A DNA stretch of 64,000 nt, from positions 14,242 through 78,241 of the forward strand of contig CAZNDN010000005.1 of the NCBI GenBank assembly GCA_964571815.1, in the 5' to 3' direction. The notes beneath the pieces were generated by a model. It did not search any database. It saw only the letters and a list, made by a program, of their open reading frames with translations, and had not been told where the DNA came from. The DNA comes from CAZNDN01 sp964571815 (GTDB taxonomy: Bacteria > Fibrobacterota > Chitinivibrionia > Chitinivibrionales > WJKA01). Below are positions 52,702 to 61,493 of the stretch, piece by piece (position 1 is the stretch's first letter; each line of letters starts with the position of its first letter). The position numbers and the translations under genes are program-made.

Positions 52702-53697
52702 CTACAGATAGGGCCGGGCTGTCTCGAAAACTTCTTCGGGATCGAGCTGTTCCAGGCACGCATGCCCTCTTTTGCACTTCCCGCGATGCGTCGAGCGGTA
52801 GTACGAATGACTGCAGGGCCATTCCGGGCACGCGCCGTGCAGCACGATCGCTTCATCGGAAAACGGCCCGGTACGTCGGTAGTCCGACGGTCCCCAGATG
52901 GAAATACTTCGTACACCGCTGAATGCAGCGATGTGCATGAGGCCGCTGTCGTTGGAGAGAAACAGCCGGCAGGCTCCGATCTCCGAGAAGAGCTTCTCCA
53001 CAGGCAAACCGTCGCGTATCGTGATATGGGGCACGTCGCGGAACGCCTGCAGCTCTTCGCGCTCATCGGGGCCGAAAAACATCACCAGTTCCCTGCCGGG
53101 GAAGCGCTCGTGGATCATCTCAATGAGCCGTCGCCAGTGGCGCAGAGGCCAGCGGCGAAACTGCTCCGAGCGCTTGCAGCCCACATGGAATCCGATTCTG
53201 TTGCTTGTGTTGTTTTCCCTGAGCGGATACGGCCGCACCGTTTCGTCGGTCAAGTCCGGATCCAGAAATCGATACAGCCGGAGATTCTGGTGCACATCAC
53301 GGATCCCCACTTCGACGTCCACCAGCTCGGTGTTGAGAAACGACAACGACCCCGGTCCCTCGTCGGGATACCTCGCGGCTACCCGCTGCCTCGCCCCGCA
53401 GAGAAAATGGAGCGCGTGGTAGTGGGCCCGGGCCGAGGGAAACGACAACACCGAACCGTCGTACTGCCTGCTTCGTATCGTGCGCAGGGTCCGAGCAATC
53501 CGGCCGATTCCGCCCCCGACGAAGAATTTCTCCCGGTATACCCTTCGGAACGGCTCGAGGGTACCGAGGATCCGATCGACCGAACTCAGGTAGCAGATGA
53601 TATCGAATTCCACACCCCGGCTGTGCATCAGTTTCAGCAGCGGAAACACGAGGATCAGGTTTCCGATGCCGTACGGAGCCAGAACAGCGCGATTCAC
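52702..53697 (-). CDS. Glycosyltransferase family 9 (heptosyltransferase-like)
   Basis: The 331-residue GT-B enzyme has YGIGNLILVFPLLKLM at the N-terminus, GFHVGCKRSEQFRRWPLRHWRRLIE in the middle, and the nucleotide-binding SNDSGLMHIAAFSGVRSISIWGPSDYRRTGP near the end, all typical of ADP-heptose:LPS heptosyltransferases. Several extra Cys occur in the C-terminus (CPEWPCSH, KCKRGHAC), as in related sugar-transferase proteins. GTG 53697 is the start. It diverges from the methyltransferase gene. It probably builds lipopolysaccharide core. Confidence 0.87.
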   Translation of the reverse strand: MNRAVLAPYGIGNLILVFPLLKLMHSRGVEFDIICYLSSVDRILGTLEPFRRVYREKFFVGGGIGRIARTLRTIRSRQYDGSVLSFPSARAHYHALHFLCGARQRVAARYPDEGPGSLSFLNTELVDVEVGIRDVHQNLRLYRFLDPDLTDETVRPYPLRENNTSNRIGFHVGCKRSEQFRRWPLRHWRRLIEMIHERFPGRELVMFFGPDEREELQAFRDVPHITIRDGLPVEKLFSEIGACRLFLSNDSGLMHIAAFSGVRSISIWGPSDYRRTGPFSDEAIVLHGACPEWPCSHSYYRSTHRGKCKRGHACLEQLDPEEVFETARPYL

Positions 53698-53744
53698 CGC
53701 GGTCCCCCGAATCCGGCCGGGGTGAAGTAATCAACCGGGACAAA

Positions 53745-53774
53745 CTGCATTTTGCATTGCATTGTGCGTATAAT
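53745..53774 (+). promoter_or_regulatory. Promoter of the methyltransferase gene
   Basis: A perfect TATAAT at 53769-53774 with CTGCAT at 53745-53750, spacing 18 bp. The expected start is about 35 bp before ATG 53815. Confidence 0.55.
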
Positions 53775-53814
53775 ATAGATTCATACTCCCTTTTTTCAAC
53801 AACTTCCGGGCCCT

Positions 53815-54537
53815 ATGAATCAGAAGATCCCCCTGTCCAAGAGAATCGAAAGAAGCCTTCCGCCCCTGGCCGTCGAAATAACCATGGACCTTCTTGTCCC
53901 CATCCGGAAAATAGCCTTCCGCGTGATCAAGCGTCGACAACTGCACGGGGGAACCTCCCGGGCGCGTCAACGAAGACTGCGGGAGAAGTTTTTCGAAACC
54001 TGGTGCCGCGGCCGCGGCCTCGATATCGGGTACGGAGGCGATCCGGTCGTTGCGGGCGCGCAGGGCTGGGATATCGAACACGGCAACGCCCAGTACCTGC
54101 ATGGACTGGACAGGGAGTCGTTTGACTTCGTGTATTCCTCTCATACCCTGGAACACCTTCCCAACCCCGGTGTTGCACTCAGGAACTGGTGGGCGGTGCT
54201 CAAAAAGGGCGGATACCTGATCCTCTACGTACCCCACCGGGACCTTTTCGAAAAGCGGAGACATCTCCCATCGGTCAACAATCCGAAGCATACGTATTTC
54301 TTCCTCCTGGATCACGACGACCCGCCCGATACGATCGGACTGACTTCGTTCATACGCCGCCTTCTGCCCGACAGCCGCATCGTCAAGGCGGGGGTATACG
54401 GCGACGGTGCATCGAATGCGGATCGCGTGACCCACTCGCCGGGAGAGGATTCGATTGAAGTAGTGGTCCACAAAGAAAGCGGTTCCGAGGCGCCGGCCGG
54501 CACCGATGTCGACGAAAAGGCATCCGATACGGCATAA
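53815..54537 (+). CDS. Class I SAM-dependent methyltransferase
   Basis: The 240-residue protein has the SAM-binding motif I (GRGLDIGYGGDPVV), FDFVYSSHTLEHLPNP (motif IV-like) and LKKGGYLILYVPH, all typical of Methyltransf_11 enzymes. It has a basic N-terminal helix and an acidic C-terminal tail. The neighbouring GT9 gene suggests modification of surface sugars, which is inferred from position. The ribosome site before ATG 53815 is weak. Confidence 0.87.
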   Translation: MNQKIPLSKRIERSLPPLAVEITMDLLVPIRKIAFRVIKRRQLHGGTSRARQRRLREKFFETWCRGRGLDIGYGGDPVVAGAQGWDIEHGNAQYLHGLDRESFDFVYSSHTLEHLPNPGVALRNWWAVLKKGGYLILYVPHRDLFEKRRHLPSVNNPKHTYFFLLDHDDPPDTIGLTSFIRRLLPDSRIVKAGVYGDGASNADRVTHSPGEDSIEVVVHKESGSEAPAGTDVDEKASDTA

Positions 54538-54583
54538 TTACGTAGTGGCCGTCAATCGCAATTCCAACGGGAGGTCCTCCGGT

Positions 54584-56884
54584 ATGCGCAATGGTTTCCG
54601 AAGCCTTGTGGCGGTTGTGTGTGTTGCAGCGGGCATCTCGAACTCTGCCGAGTTCGAGCTTGCGTTTGATTTCGGAGAAGTGATGGTTTACTCCGGAGAA
54701 GATACCGCGTGGACAATGGCCGACTCCGAAACGTCCCTCGCACTCGGGGATTCGATACTGGTGGAGGACGGTGCGGAAGTGACGCTGGGTCTGTCGGCCA
54801 CCGAACAACTCTTGATCAGAGGAACATCGCGCCTCGTGATCGAAGCAAACGCGCCCGATGCGATTGTAGGACTGGTGGAGGGGCAGGTGTTCATTGCCCG
54901 CACCGAACCCTACTCCCTGTCCTCCCTGACGGTCAGAGCGCGGGAGTGCGATTTCACCGCCGTGGGAACCGCAGCCGCCGTGAAATTCACCGGCGCCGGC
55001 AACCCCACCGTTGCCGTGCTCCGCGGCCGAATCCGTATCCATGCTCCGTCGGGCGAAGCCGTCTTCGTTGAGGCGGGGACCTACGGAACCTACCGCGTCG
55101 CGGACCGGGCTTTCAGCCGTGGGGATCTTTCGGAAAATGCCATGTCCTCGCTTGAAGCCTGGTCGGGGATGGCTCGGGGAAGCCCTTCGGGTGAATCAGA
55201 GGAAGATGCCGCCGGCGACGATGCGCAAACGCACGCAGCCGTCTCGACAGCCGAGGAGCAGGAGCCCGCCCCGGAGGTGCCCGACGAGACCGCTCCGGAA
55301 GAAGAGCCCGCGCGTGACGATCGGAAAGAGACTTCAAGCAGGGCGGCCGGCGCCGGTGAGAGCGCTCCTCCCGAGAAGCCCGATAAGGAGAAGGATGCCG
55401 ACAAGGAGAAACCCTCCTACGAGATTTCCGCGGCCAATGTAACCGTCGACGATGCTCAGTGGACCAGACTGGCGTTCGGTGTCGACGTGCCCGTCTGGAA
55501 GTTCGGCATATTCTTCGACCTCGAACTCTTCATTGACGACAAAGGCAACTTCTCCGACAAAGGCTGGCGGTTCGACGAAGACAACTGGATGGAGTCGGTG
55601 ACACGCAAAATCCGCTACGTTCGGTTCGGCCGGGAGGAAGATCCCGTCTTTGTCAAAGTCGGAGGGTTGAGCAGTGTGACCCTGGGCTACGGATTCATCG
55701 TCGACAGGTTCACCAACATGCTGCACTACCCCGACGAAAAACTGCTGGGACTTCAGTTCTATCTCAACGATCTGACCCCTATCGGTCTGACCCTGCAGAC
55801 AGTCGTTCCCGATTTCATGGATTTCGCGAGGGACGGAGGCGTTGTGGGAACCCGACTGGGCATAAAGCCGCTCAAACCGACCGATATCCCCATTGCCAAA
55901 GGGATCACTGTCGCCGGAACGTACGCCGTAGACCTGAACCAGTATGCGCCCGCACGTGACTGGGAACTCAGATCCACGGGTGTGGGACCGCTGTACGAGA
56001 CGCTTATCGAAGAGGAAGGGTATGACTCCAGTGACGCCGACCGGCTGGTGGGCAGAGGATTCGAGAATTTCGAGCGGGATGACGCAGCCGCGGACCTCGC
56101 GAGTATTCAGGCCGAGCGACGGGCCAGGAGAGCCGAGGAAGCTATCGGGATGGTTGGGGGTGATGTCGGCGTGCCCCTGATCAACACGGCGCTGCTGAGC
56201 CTCGATGTCTACGGGCAGGCAGGTCTGACCATGGATCATGACGATGAAGGCAATGACAAGGCACGCGGATGGGGTGTCGGAGCGCCCGGGGTAGCGGTCA
56301 AGATTACCCGGCTGTGGGGCCGATTGGAGTATCGCCATGTGAAAGGCGAGTTCGAACCCGGGTATTTCGGTCCGTACTACCTTGAGGAACGAATCGTGCG
56401 GGACCCTGTACCTACGATCCGAGAACAGACGCTCGATCCGAACGACCTTGACGGCGTTTTCGGTACGGCGGGTCTGAATATCGCCGACGCCTTCACGATC
56501 GGCGCAAGCTACCATTACATGGTGGGTGACAAACGAGACTATGTGGTGAATTCTACCGTGGTGAACCGCGCGGCATCGCTGGACCACCGGTACGAGGCAA
56601 CCGGCGCTCTGGGAAATCTGGTTCTGGAGAAGGTACCCAAGCTGAACCGCGCCGAGGCCTATTTCTACAAGGCCAATATCTGGCGCAGCTATCATCCGAT
56701 CACGGGCGAACAGGACGATTTCTTTGAGAAGACACCGTCGATGTACTACGGCTACCGGCTGGGTGTCGAGATCGCGAAGGGGGCTTCTATTATCTGGGAC
56801 ACCCGCTACGGCTTCGAGTACGACCCGAATGCCGAGCTGGTACCCAACAATAATTTCACGATCGAAACGGTCGTGACGTTCTGA
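54584..56884 (+). CDS. FecR-domain protein with probable outer-membrane barrel
   Basis: The 766-residue protein has a signal peptide (SLVAVVCVAAGISNSA). Residues about 30-170 form a FecR-type domain (ALGDSILVEDGAEVTLGL, GLVEGQVFIART, ECDFTAVGTAAAVKF, VAVLRGRIRIH). About 175-275 is a Glu/Ala/Pro-rich disordered linker. The remainder is strand-rich, with alternating patterns and aromatic residues (YGYRLGVEIAKGASIIWDTRYGFEYD) and a final Phe, as in outer-membrane barrels. Fusing FecR to a barrel rather than to a sigma-factor regulator is unusual. GGAGG before ATG 54584 fixes the start. Confidence 0.72.
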   Translation: MRNGFRSLVAVVCVAAGISNSAEFELAFDFGEVMVYSGEDTAWTMADSETSLALGDSILVEDGAEVTLGLSATEQLLIRGTSRLVIEANAPDAIVGLVEGQVFIARTEPYSLSSLTVRARECDFTAVGTAAAVKFTGAGNPTVAVLRGRIRIHAPSGEAVFVEAGTYGTYRVADRAFSRGDLSENAMSSLEAWSGMARGSPSGESEEDAAGDDAQTHAAVSTAEEQEPAPEVPDETAPEEEPARDDRKETSSRAAGAGESAPPEKPDKEKDADKEKPSYEISAANVTVDDAQWTRLAFGVDVPVWKFGIFFDLELFIDDKGNFSDKGWRFDEDNWMESVTRKIRYVRFGREEDPVFVKVGGLSSVTLGYGFIVDRFTNMLHYPDEKLLGLQFYLNDLTPIGLTLQTVVPDFMDFARDGGVVGTRLGIKPLKPTDIPIAKGITVAGTYAVDLNQYAPARDWELRSTGVGPLYETLIEEEGYDSSDADRLVGRGFENFERDDAAADLASIQAERRARRAEEAIGMVGGDVGVPLINTALLSLDVYGQAGLTMDHDDEGNDKARGWGVGAPGVAVKITRLWGRLEYRHVKGEFEPGYFGPYYLEERIVRDPVPTIREQTLDPNDLDGVFGTAGLNIADAFTIGASYHYMVGDKRDYVVNSTVVNRAASLDHRYEATGALGNLVLEKVPKLNRAEAYFYKANIWRSYHPITGEQDDFFEKTPSMYYGYRLGVEIAKGASIIWDTRYGFEYDPNAELVPNNNFTIETVVTF

Positions 56885-57397
56885 GGAAAACCGCTTCCGA
56901 TTGCGGATTGGGGATTGCGGATTGGGGATTGAAAGAAGTAGGGGAGAGTTCGGGGGATTGTGGTATCTGGATGCTTGATGCTCGGTACTTGAAAACCTGA
57001 ACTACAACTTGCTGCCCCTCTGCTCTGCCTTCTTTTCCAACTGCTGAGATTACTCACCCTACCGCTCTCTGCCCTCTGCTCCTCTGCACCTCTGATTTCT
57101 GCTCTTGCGGTTCTTGTTCTTTGATCTTCGAACTATGCCCTTTGTACCTGGCCACCCCGCACCGGCCTGTTTCCTTCAGACCCCCGAAACCTCACAGCCT
57201 CACAGCACGAGCGACAGGGGGTCCGGTGATTTATTTTGCATCATCAAGCTGCGCGCCCCACGAGTGCACACGAGACACGGGCGGTACAGGGAACAGCCCA
57301 GCGCAACCCGCGATGCCTTGCGGACAGGCAAGCATGGAAAACGGGAAAGGCTGGGTGCTACTTCACATCGTGAATCCGAATACACAGAGCCTTTCCG
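56885..57397. other. Low-complexity intergenic region
   Basis: These 513 bp hold no gene that I can support. The left end has a 14-bp direct repeat (GATTGCGGATTGGG), and 57010-57130 is pyrimidine-rich with many CTCTG motifs. Composition differs from surrounding coding DNA. Short reading frames here lack ribosome sites and family signals. Confidence 0.5.
56899..56931. repeat. 14-bp tandem repeat
   Basis: GATTGCGGATTGGG occurs twice in tandem (56899-56912, 56913-56926), followed by a partial third copy GATTG. It is a short local repeat and not a CRISPR array. Confidence 0.6.
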
Positions 57398-59007
57398 ATG
57401 AATGAGCGTTCGCTGATGCTCCGGCGAATTCGCCGAGGCTATAGCAAGGGTTTGGGGAAAATACCGCGCAAGGGCAGGATCAGGGTTCTCCTTGCCCTGG
57501 GTATCATTGCCCTGGCCGTGCTCTTGCTCAAGAATCGCGGTGGGCGCTCCGGCGGCGANNNNNNNNNNNNNNNNNNNNNNNNNNNNNNNNNNNNNNNNNN
57601 NNNNNNNNNNNNNNNNNNNNNNNNNNNNNNNNNNNNNNNNNNNNNNNNNNNNNNNNNNTCATTGCCCTGGCCGTGCTCTTGCTCAAGAATCGCGGTGGGC
57701 GCTCCGGCGGCGACTCCCTCGACCTTCCCCCTCCATCAGACTCCACAACCGCCAGGCACGCCGCTGCCCCCTCCGCCGAGGACGACGACAAGACCGTGTT
57801 ACGGGCCCCGCGGAGCGTCGGCAAGGCAGAGATGAAGCACGAAGATGTCGTGGAGCTGTTGCGAAGGTTCCCGCCGCGGCTCTCCCGGACACGGGATACA
57901 CTGAAGTTCAGCAAGCACCCCGTCGTCATCCACTACACACTGGATACGGCTCTTCAGGCGCTGGGGCGGAAGCTGTTCAAGCGCTATCATCCGAAATACG
58001 GCGCCGCGGTGGCGATCACGCCCGGGGACGGACGGGTGGTGGGACTGATGTCGTACACTCGGGAGGATGTGCCGGCGCTTGAAGGGGACCTGGTCTGCAG
58101 AACCATATTTCCCGCCGCTTCGATATTCAAAACGGTCACCGCGGCGGCGGCTGTGGAGCGCGGCGGGCTTGCACCCGACACTCCCCTGAAACATGTCGGG
58201 CGAAATCACACGCTTTACAACTTCCAGCTTGAAAAGGACCTTGAAAACTTCACCGAGATCTCGCTACGCAAGGCATACGCTTACTCGATCAACCCGGTCT
58301 TCGGCAGAATCGGCATCTTCAGGGTGGGATGTCGCCTGCTGAAGGAATACGGAGCCCGATTCGGCTTCCTCTGCACCATACCCTTTGATCTGGAAACCGA
58401 AATCTCTTCCCTGAACTCCTGTGATTCATCGTTTGCGCTGGCTGAGCTGGCCTCGGGTTTCAATACCGGGACCACGCTGAGCCCCCTCCTGGGGGCGCTT
58501 CTGGCCTGCGCGATCTGCGACAACGGCATAATCCAGCGTCCCGTGCTGGTTGACAGCATCACCAACGCCGGGAACCACAAGACCCGCTATCAAGCGCGCC
58601 CGACGCCCTGGAAGAGCGCGGTCTCGCCGGCCACCGCCGAAGCGCTTCGGGACATGATGCGTTCCGTGGCCCGCTTCGGGACCGCCCGGAGCGCCTTCAA
58701 GTACGTCAAACGCTCTTACCGATTCAAAAACATTGAGTACGGCGGCAAAACCGGTTCGGTCAACAAGGACGGCCTTGGAAAGGTTGACTGGTTCACCGGT
58801 TTCGCTCGCCACCCCTCGGATAACGCGCAGCGGCTCGCCGTGGCGGTCGTGACCGTTCACGGCGCGTACTGGACGGTTCATTCCAGTTTTCTCGGCGCCG
58901 AGATCATTCGCCACCGCCTGAGGAATATCCAGATCGCACGTGAGAAGGAGCAGGCGGTTGCGGATTCCCTGAAGAGAGCCGAAACCGATTCCGCGGGAAG
59001 CGGGTAG
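57398..59007 (+). CDS. Penicillin-binding transpeptidase-like protein (spurious gap)
   Basis: After removing the spurious gap the product is about 484 residues. It has a basic N-terminus, one membrane helix (VLLALGIIALAVLLL), then a transpeptidase domain with the three active-site motifs: SIFK (SxxK), SIN (SxN) in YSINPVF, and KTG in GGKTGSVNK. No transglycosylase domain is seen, so it resembles a class B PBP or beta-lactamase-like transpeptidase that cross-links peptidoglycan. The N-run lies between two identical 55-bp copies of the membrane-helix region; merging them restores one frame. It precedes era. Confidence 0.82.
57559..57658. other. Spurious scaffold gap (100 N) with 55-bp overlap
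   Basis: The last 55 bases before the N-run (57504-57558) and the first 55 after it (57659-57713) are identical. The contigs overlap, so no sequence is missing and one copy should be removed. Confidence 0.95.
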
Positions 59008-59097
59008 TTCGATGTGTCGGGAAGGAATCGACAGTCACGGGACATACCCGTCCGGGGAGAGAGAGCCAAATTGTTTTCGAAGGAGTATGACTCGCGC

Positions 59098-60021
59098 ATG
59101 AAGAACACCGGAAGCACCTGTCGATCGGCCGTGGTTGCCCTGGCCGGGAGGCCCAACAGCGGCAAGTCAACGCTTCTCAACACCCTTATCGGCGAGCAGC
59201 TCAGCGTTGTTACCTCCCTCCCCCAGACCACGCGCTCGATCCTGCGGGGTATCTACCAGGAACCCAACCTTCAACTGGTCTTCGTCGACACCCCTGGAAT
59301 CCATCGCGGAAACCGCCGACTGAACCAATCCATGCTCTCCGCGTGCACGAAGGCCCTCACCCGCGACAACGCCGATATCGTCTGCTACGTCGTCGATCTG
59401 GCGAGGGAATACGGCGAGGAGGAAGAGCTGGCGTGCCGACTGATTGCCGAATCGGGAATTCCCGCACTTGTCGTATTCAACAAGAGCGATCTCTGCCCGC
59501 AAACACGGGAGAAGATCGACGAGTTTCAGAAGCGATTCCCCACCACGTCATCGCTGCCCCACATTGCCCTTTCGGCGATCGACACCAGGGCCCGGAAAGG
59601 GTTTATCAACGCGATCGGCCCACTCGTCCCGCCGGGACCACCGATTTTCCCCGAAGACGAACTCACGGACGCGCCGTTGCGGTATCTGGCGGCCGAATAC
59701 CTCCGTAAGCATATCATTCTCAACACCCGGCGCGAAGTCCCCCACGCGACGCACGTGGAGATACTTTCGTATCGCGAGACCCCGCGCAAGCACACGGTCG
59801 AAGCAGCAATTCATGTGGAGACAACCGGCCAGCGAGGCATCATTGTGGGCAAAGGCGGCTCGTTGATACGCACGGTGGGCACGCGCGCCGCCAGGGACCT
59901 CTCCTCCCTTGCCGGCGTTCCCGTGCGCTACAAGTGCCACGTCAAGGTAACCCCCAAATGGAGGGACAATCCCGGCTTCCTGCGCTCGATGGGCTATCAG
60001 TCGGCCCGAGGCGGGAAATAA
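59098..60021 (+). CDS. era: GTPase Era
   Basis: This 307-residue GTPase acts in 16S rRNA maturation. G1 is GRPNSGKST, switch I includes QTTR, G3 is DTPG, G4 is NKSD and G5 lies in SAI. The C-terminal KH domain reads GQRGIIVGKGGSLIRTVGTRAARDL (landmark GKGG) and ends in the Era-typical KVTPKWRDNPGFLRSMGY. ATG 59098 has GGAG about 12 bp upstream; an in-frame TTG at 59071 is a less likely start. It follows the transpeptidase gene. Confidence 0.95.
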   Translation: MKNTGSTCRSAVVALAGRPNSGKSTLLNTLIGEQLSVVTSLPQTTRSILRGIYQEPNLQLVFVDTPGIHRGNRRLNQSMLSACTKALTRDNADIVCYVVDLAREYGEEEELACRLIAESGIPALVVFNKSDLCPQTREKIDEFQKRFPTTSSLPHIALSAIDTRARKGFINAIGPLVPPGPPIFPEDELTDAPLRYLAAEYLRKHIILNTRREVPHATHVEILSYRETPRKHTVEAAIHVETTGQRGIIVGKGGSLIRTVGTRAARDLSSLAGVPVRYKCHVKVTPKWRDNPGFLRSMGYQSARGGK

Positions 60022-60023
60022 AG

Positions 60024-60123
60024 NNNNNNNNNNNNNNNNNNNNNNNNNNNNNNNNNNNNNNNNNNNNNNNNNNNNNNNNNNNNNNNNNNNNNNNNNNNNN
60101 NNNNNNNNNNNNNNNNNNNNNNN
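60024..60123. other. Scaffold gap (100 N) between era and coaX
   Basis: The run of N begins 2 bp after the era stop and removes the 3' end of coaX. True length is unknown. Confidence 0.9.
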
Positions 60124-60452
60124 GCGTTGGCCAGGCGGTCGACTCCCAGACTCCCGGGCGGGTCGTACTGAAACGACAGCGGCAAGCCCTCGTGAAACCG
60201 CATCCACACGTACTCGATCCCCCCCGGCAGCAGCCCGGCGATTTCCCCCGGCGATGTCCCGGCCACGGAACAGACAACAATGCTGCCGCCGACCTCGCCG
60301 GAATATGCTTCCCGCACCGAATCAAACGCCGGGCGGAGCCGCCCGGAGAGTTCTTCGGCGGGAAAGCTCAATGACGCTGCGCACCGCAGGTTATCCCGGT
60401 CCACCACTCCTACCGAAGCGTTCGTGTTTCCTATGACGAGTGCCGTTACGAT
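60124..60452 (-). CDS. coaX: Type III pantothenate kinase CoaX (partial; unusual start)
   Basis: About 110 N-terminal residues are visible before the gap. GNTNASVG, PPGSLGVDRLAN (compare LGVDRLANA of CoaX) and the domain pattern identify CoaX. The usual metal-binding Asp before GNTN is Val here (LVIGNTN). The frame starts right after birA's stop. The best-placed start behind AGGGGGAGGAGA is ATC (60452-60450), a near-cognate codon; GTGs lie downstream but past the GNTN motif. It may be a sequencing error or a degenerate copy. The 3' half is lost. Confidence 0.75.
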
Positions 60453-60470
60453 AGTTCTCCTCCCCCTGCT

Positions 60471-61244
60471 TCACTGCCCGCGATTCGAACTGCCGCGGTC
60501 CACGAATGCGACCGAGCCGGAGACAATCCACCGCACGCGGTCCCCGACACGAACCCCCAAACGACCATCCTCTCCCACATCCTCCAGTGTTCCCCGCACC
60601 CCGTCAACCGCAATCTCCCGCCCTACCCCGTACAAGCGCGCACGGTACTCCCGATGCACGCTCTCCGGCGGCTCCCGGCGTCGCCTGCGCAGCCCCACGA
60701 CAGTGTCCCTCAGCAGCACATCCGTGTCCCACCGGCGGCCGGTTTCGACCATGAGCGAGCCGGCAGTGTTCCTCAACTCAGGGGGAAAAATCGAGGAAGG
60801 AATATTGACGTTCAGTCCAACACCCATGACCAGCGACACCCCATTGTCCGCGTCCAGGCTTTCGATCAGGACGCCGCAGACCTTTCGGTCTCCCCAGAAG
60901 ATATCGTTGGGCCACTTGATCCCCAGATTCGCCGTCGGTTCTTCGCCCCGGATCGAATCGTACACCGCCATGACCAACGCTCGATTCCAGATAAAATGAT
61001 CGCCGCGGTCAACCGCCGGCGTCACAATGGTGGCCCACAAGCCACCCGCCACATCCGAGAAAAAGCTGTTCCCCCGCCGTCCCCTCCCGGCACTCTGACG
61101 GTCGGCGCGGACCACGATGAAGCCTTCCCGCGGCGTTCGGCCCAGGTTCCCGGCGTACGTATTCGTCGAATCGACACGCGAGAGTGCGATGAATTCTTCG
61201 ACTTCCTCCAGTCCGCCCACACCGCGGTCGGAACCCTCATGCAT
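60471..61244 (-). CDS. birA: Biotin-protein ligase BirA (no DNA-binding domain)
   Basis: The 257-residue ligase has the biotin-binding SRVDSTNTYAGNL, the GRGRRGN (GRGRxG) ATP loop, GLWATIVTPA, IKWPNDIFWGDRKVCGVLIE (catalytic KWPND) and the C-terminal SH3-like BPL_C domain (GTLEDVGEDGRLGVRV). It lacks the N-terminal helix-turn-helix of E. coli BirA, so it should be enzyme only. It is upstream of coaX on the same strand, a common birA-coaX pairing. Confidence 0.93.
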   Translation of the reverse strand: MHEGSDRGVGGLEEVEEFIALSRVDSTNTYAGNLGRTPREGFIVVRADRQSAGRGRRGNSFFSDVAGGLWATIVTPAVDRGDHFIWNRALVMAVYDSIRGEEPTANLGIKWPNDIFWGDRKVCGVLIESLDADNGVSLVMGVGLNVNIPSSIFPPELRNTAGSLMVETGRRWDTDVLLRDTVVGLRRRRREPPESVHREYRARLYGVGREIAVDGVRGTLEDVGEDGRLGVRVGDRVRWIVSGSVAFVDRGSSNRGQ

Positions 61245-61493
61245 GCAAGAGCCTCCCTGTCGCCGACGTTGATCCGTGCCCTCGCCTCGTCACCGCCTCA
61301 CGCCTGGAGTGCCCGAGGAACGACCCGGAGCGGCAAAGCTTTCGTTTCGTCAAGCTGTGAGAAAATATATATTTGATAGTACCAGGACAGAATACGCAAT
61401 CACGCCCTCCGCGAGTGTCCCGTCCCCGTCCTCCCCGACGGAGCAGGCCGACAGCGTCGCGGGACCGGGTCAAAAATCAGGATCATTTCACGT

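Noticed and set aside
56899..56931. CRISPR array
   Set aside because: Only two adjacent 14-bp copies with no spacers and no cas genes.
57504..57713. Genuine tandem duplication of the transpeptidase membrane helix
   Set aside because: The copies are exactly identical over 55 bp and abut the N-run on both sides, which is the pattern of unmerged contig ends.
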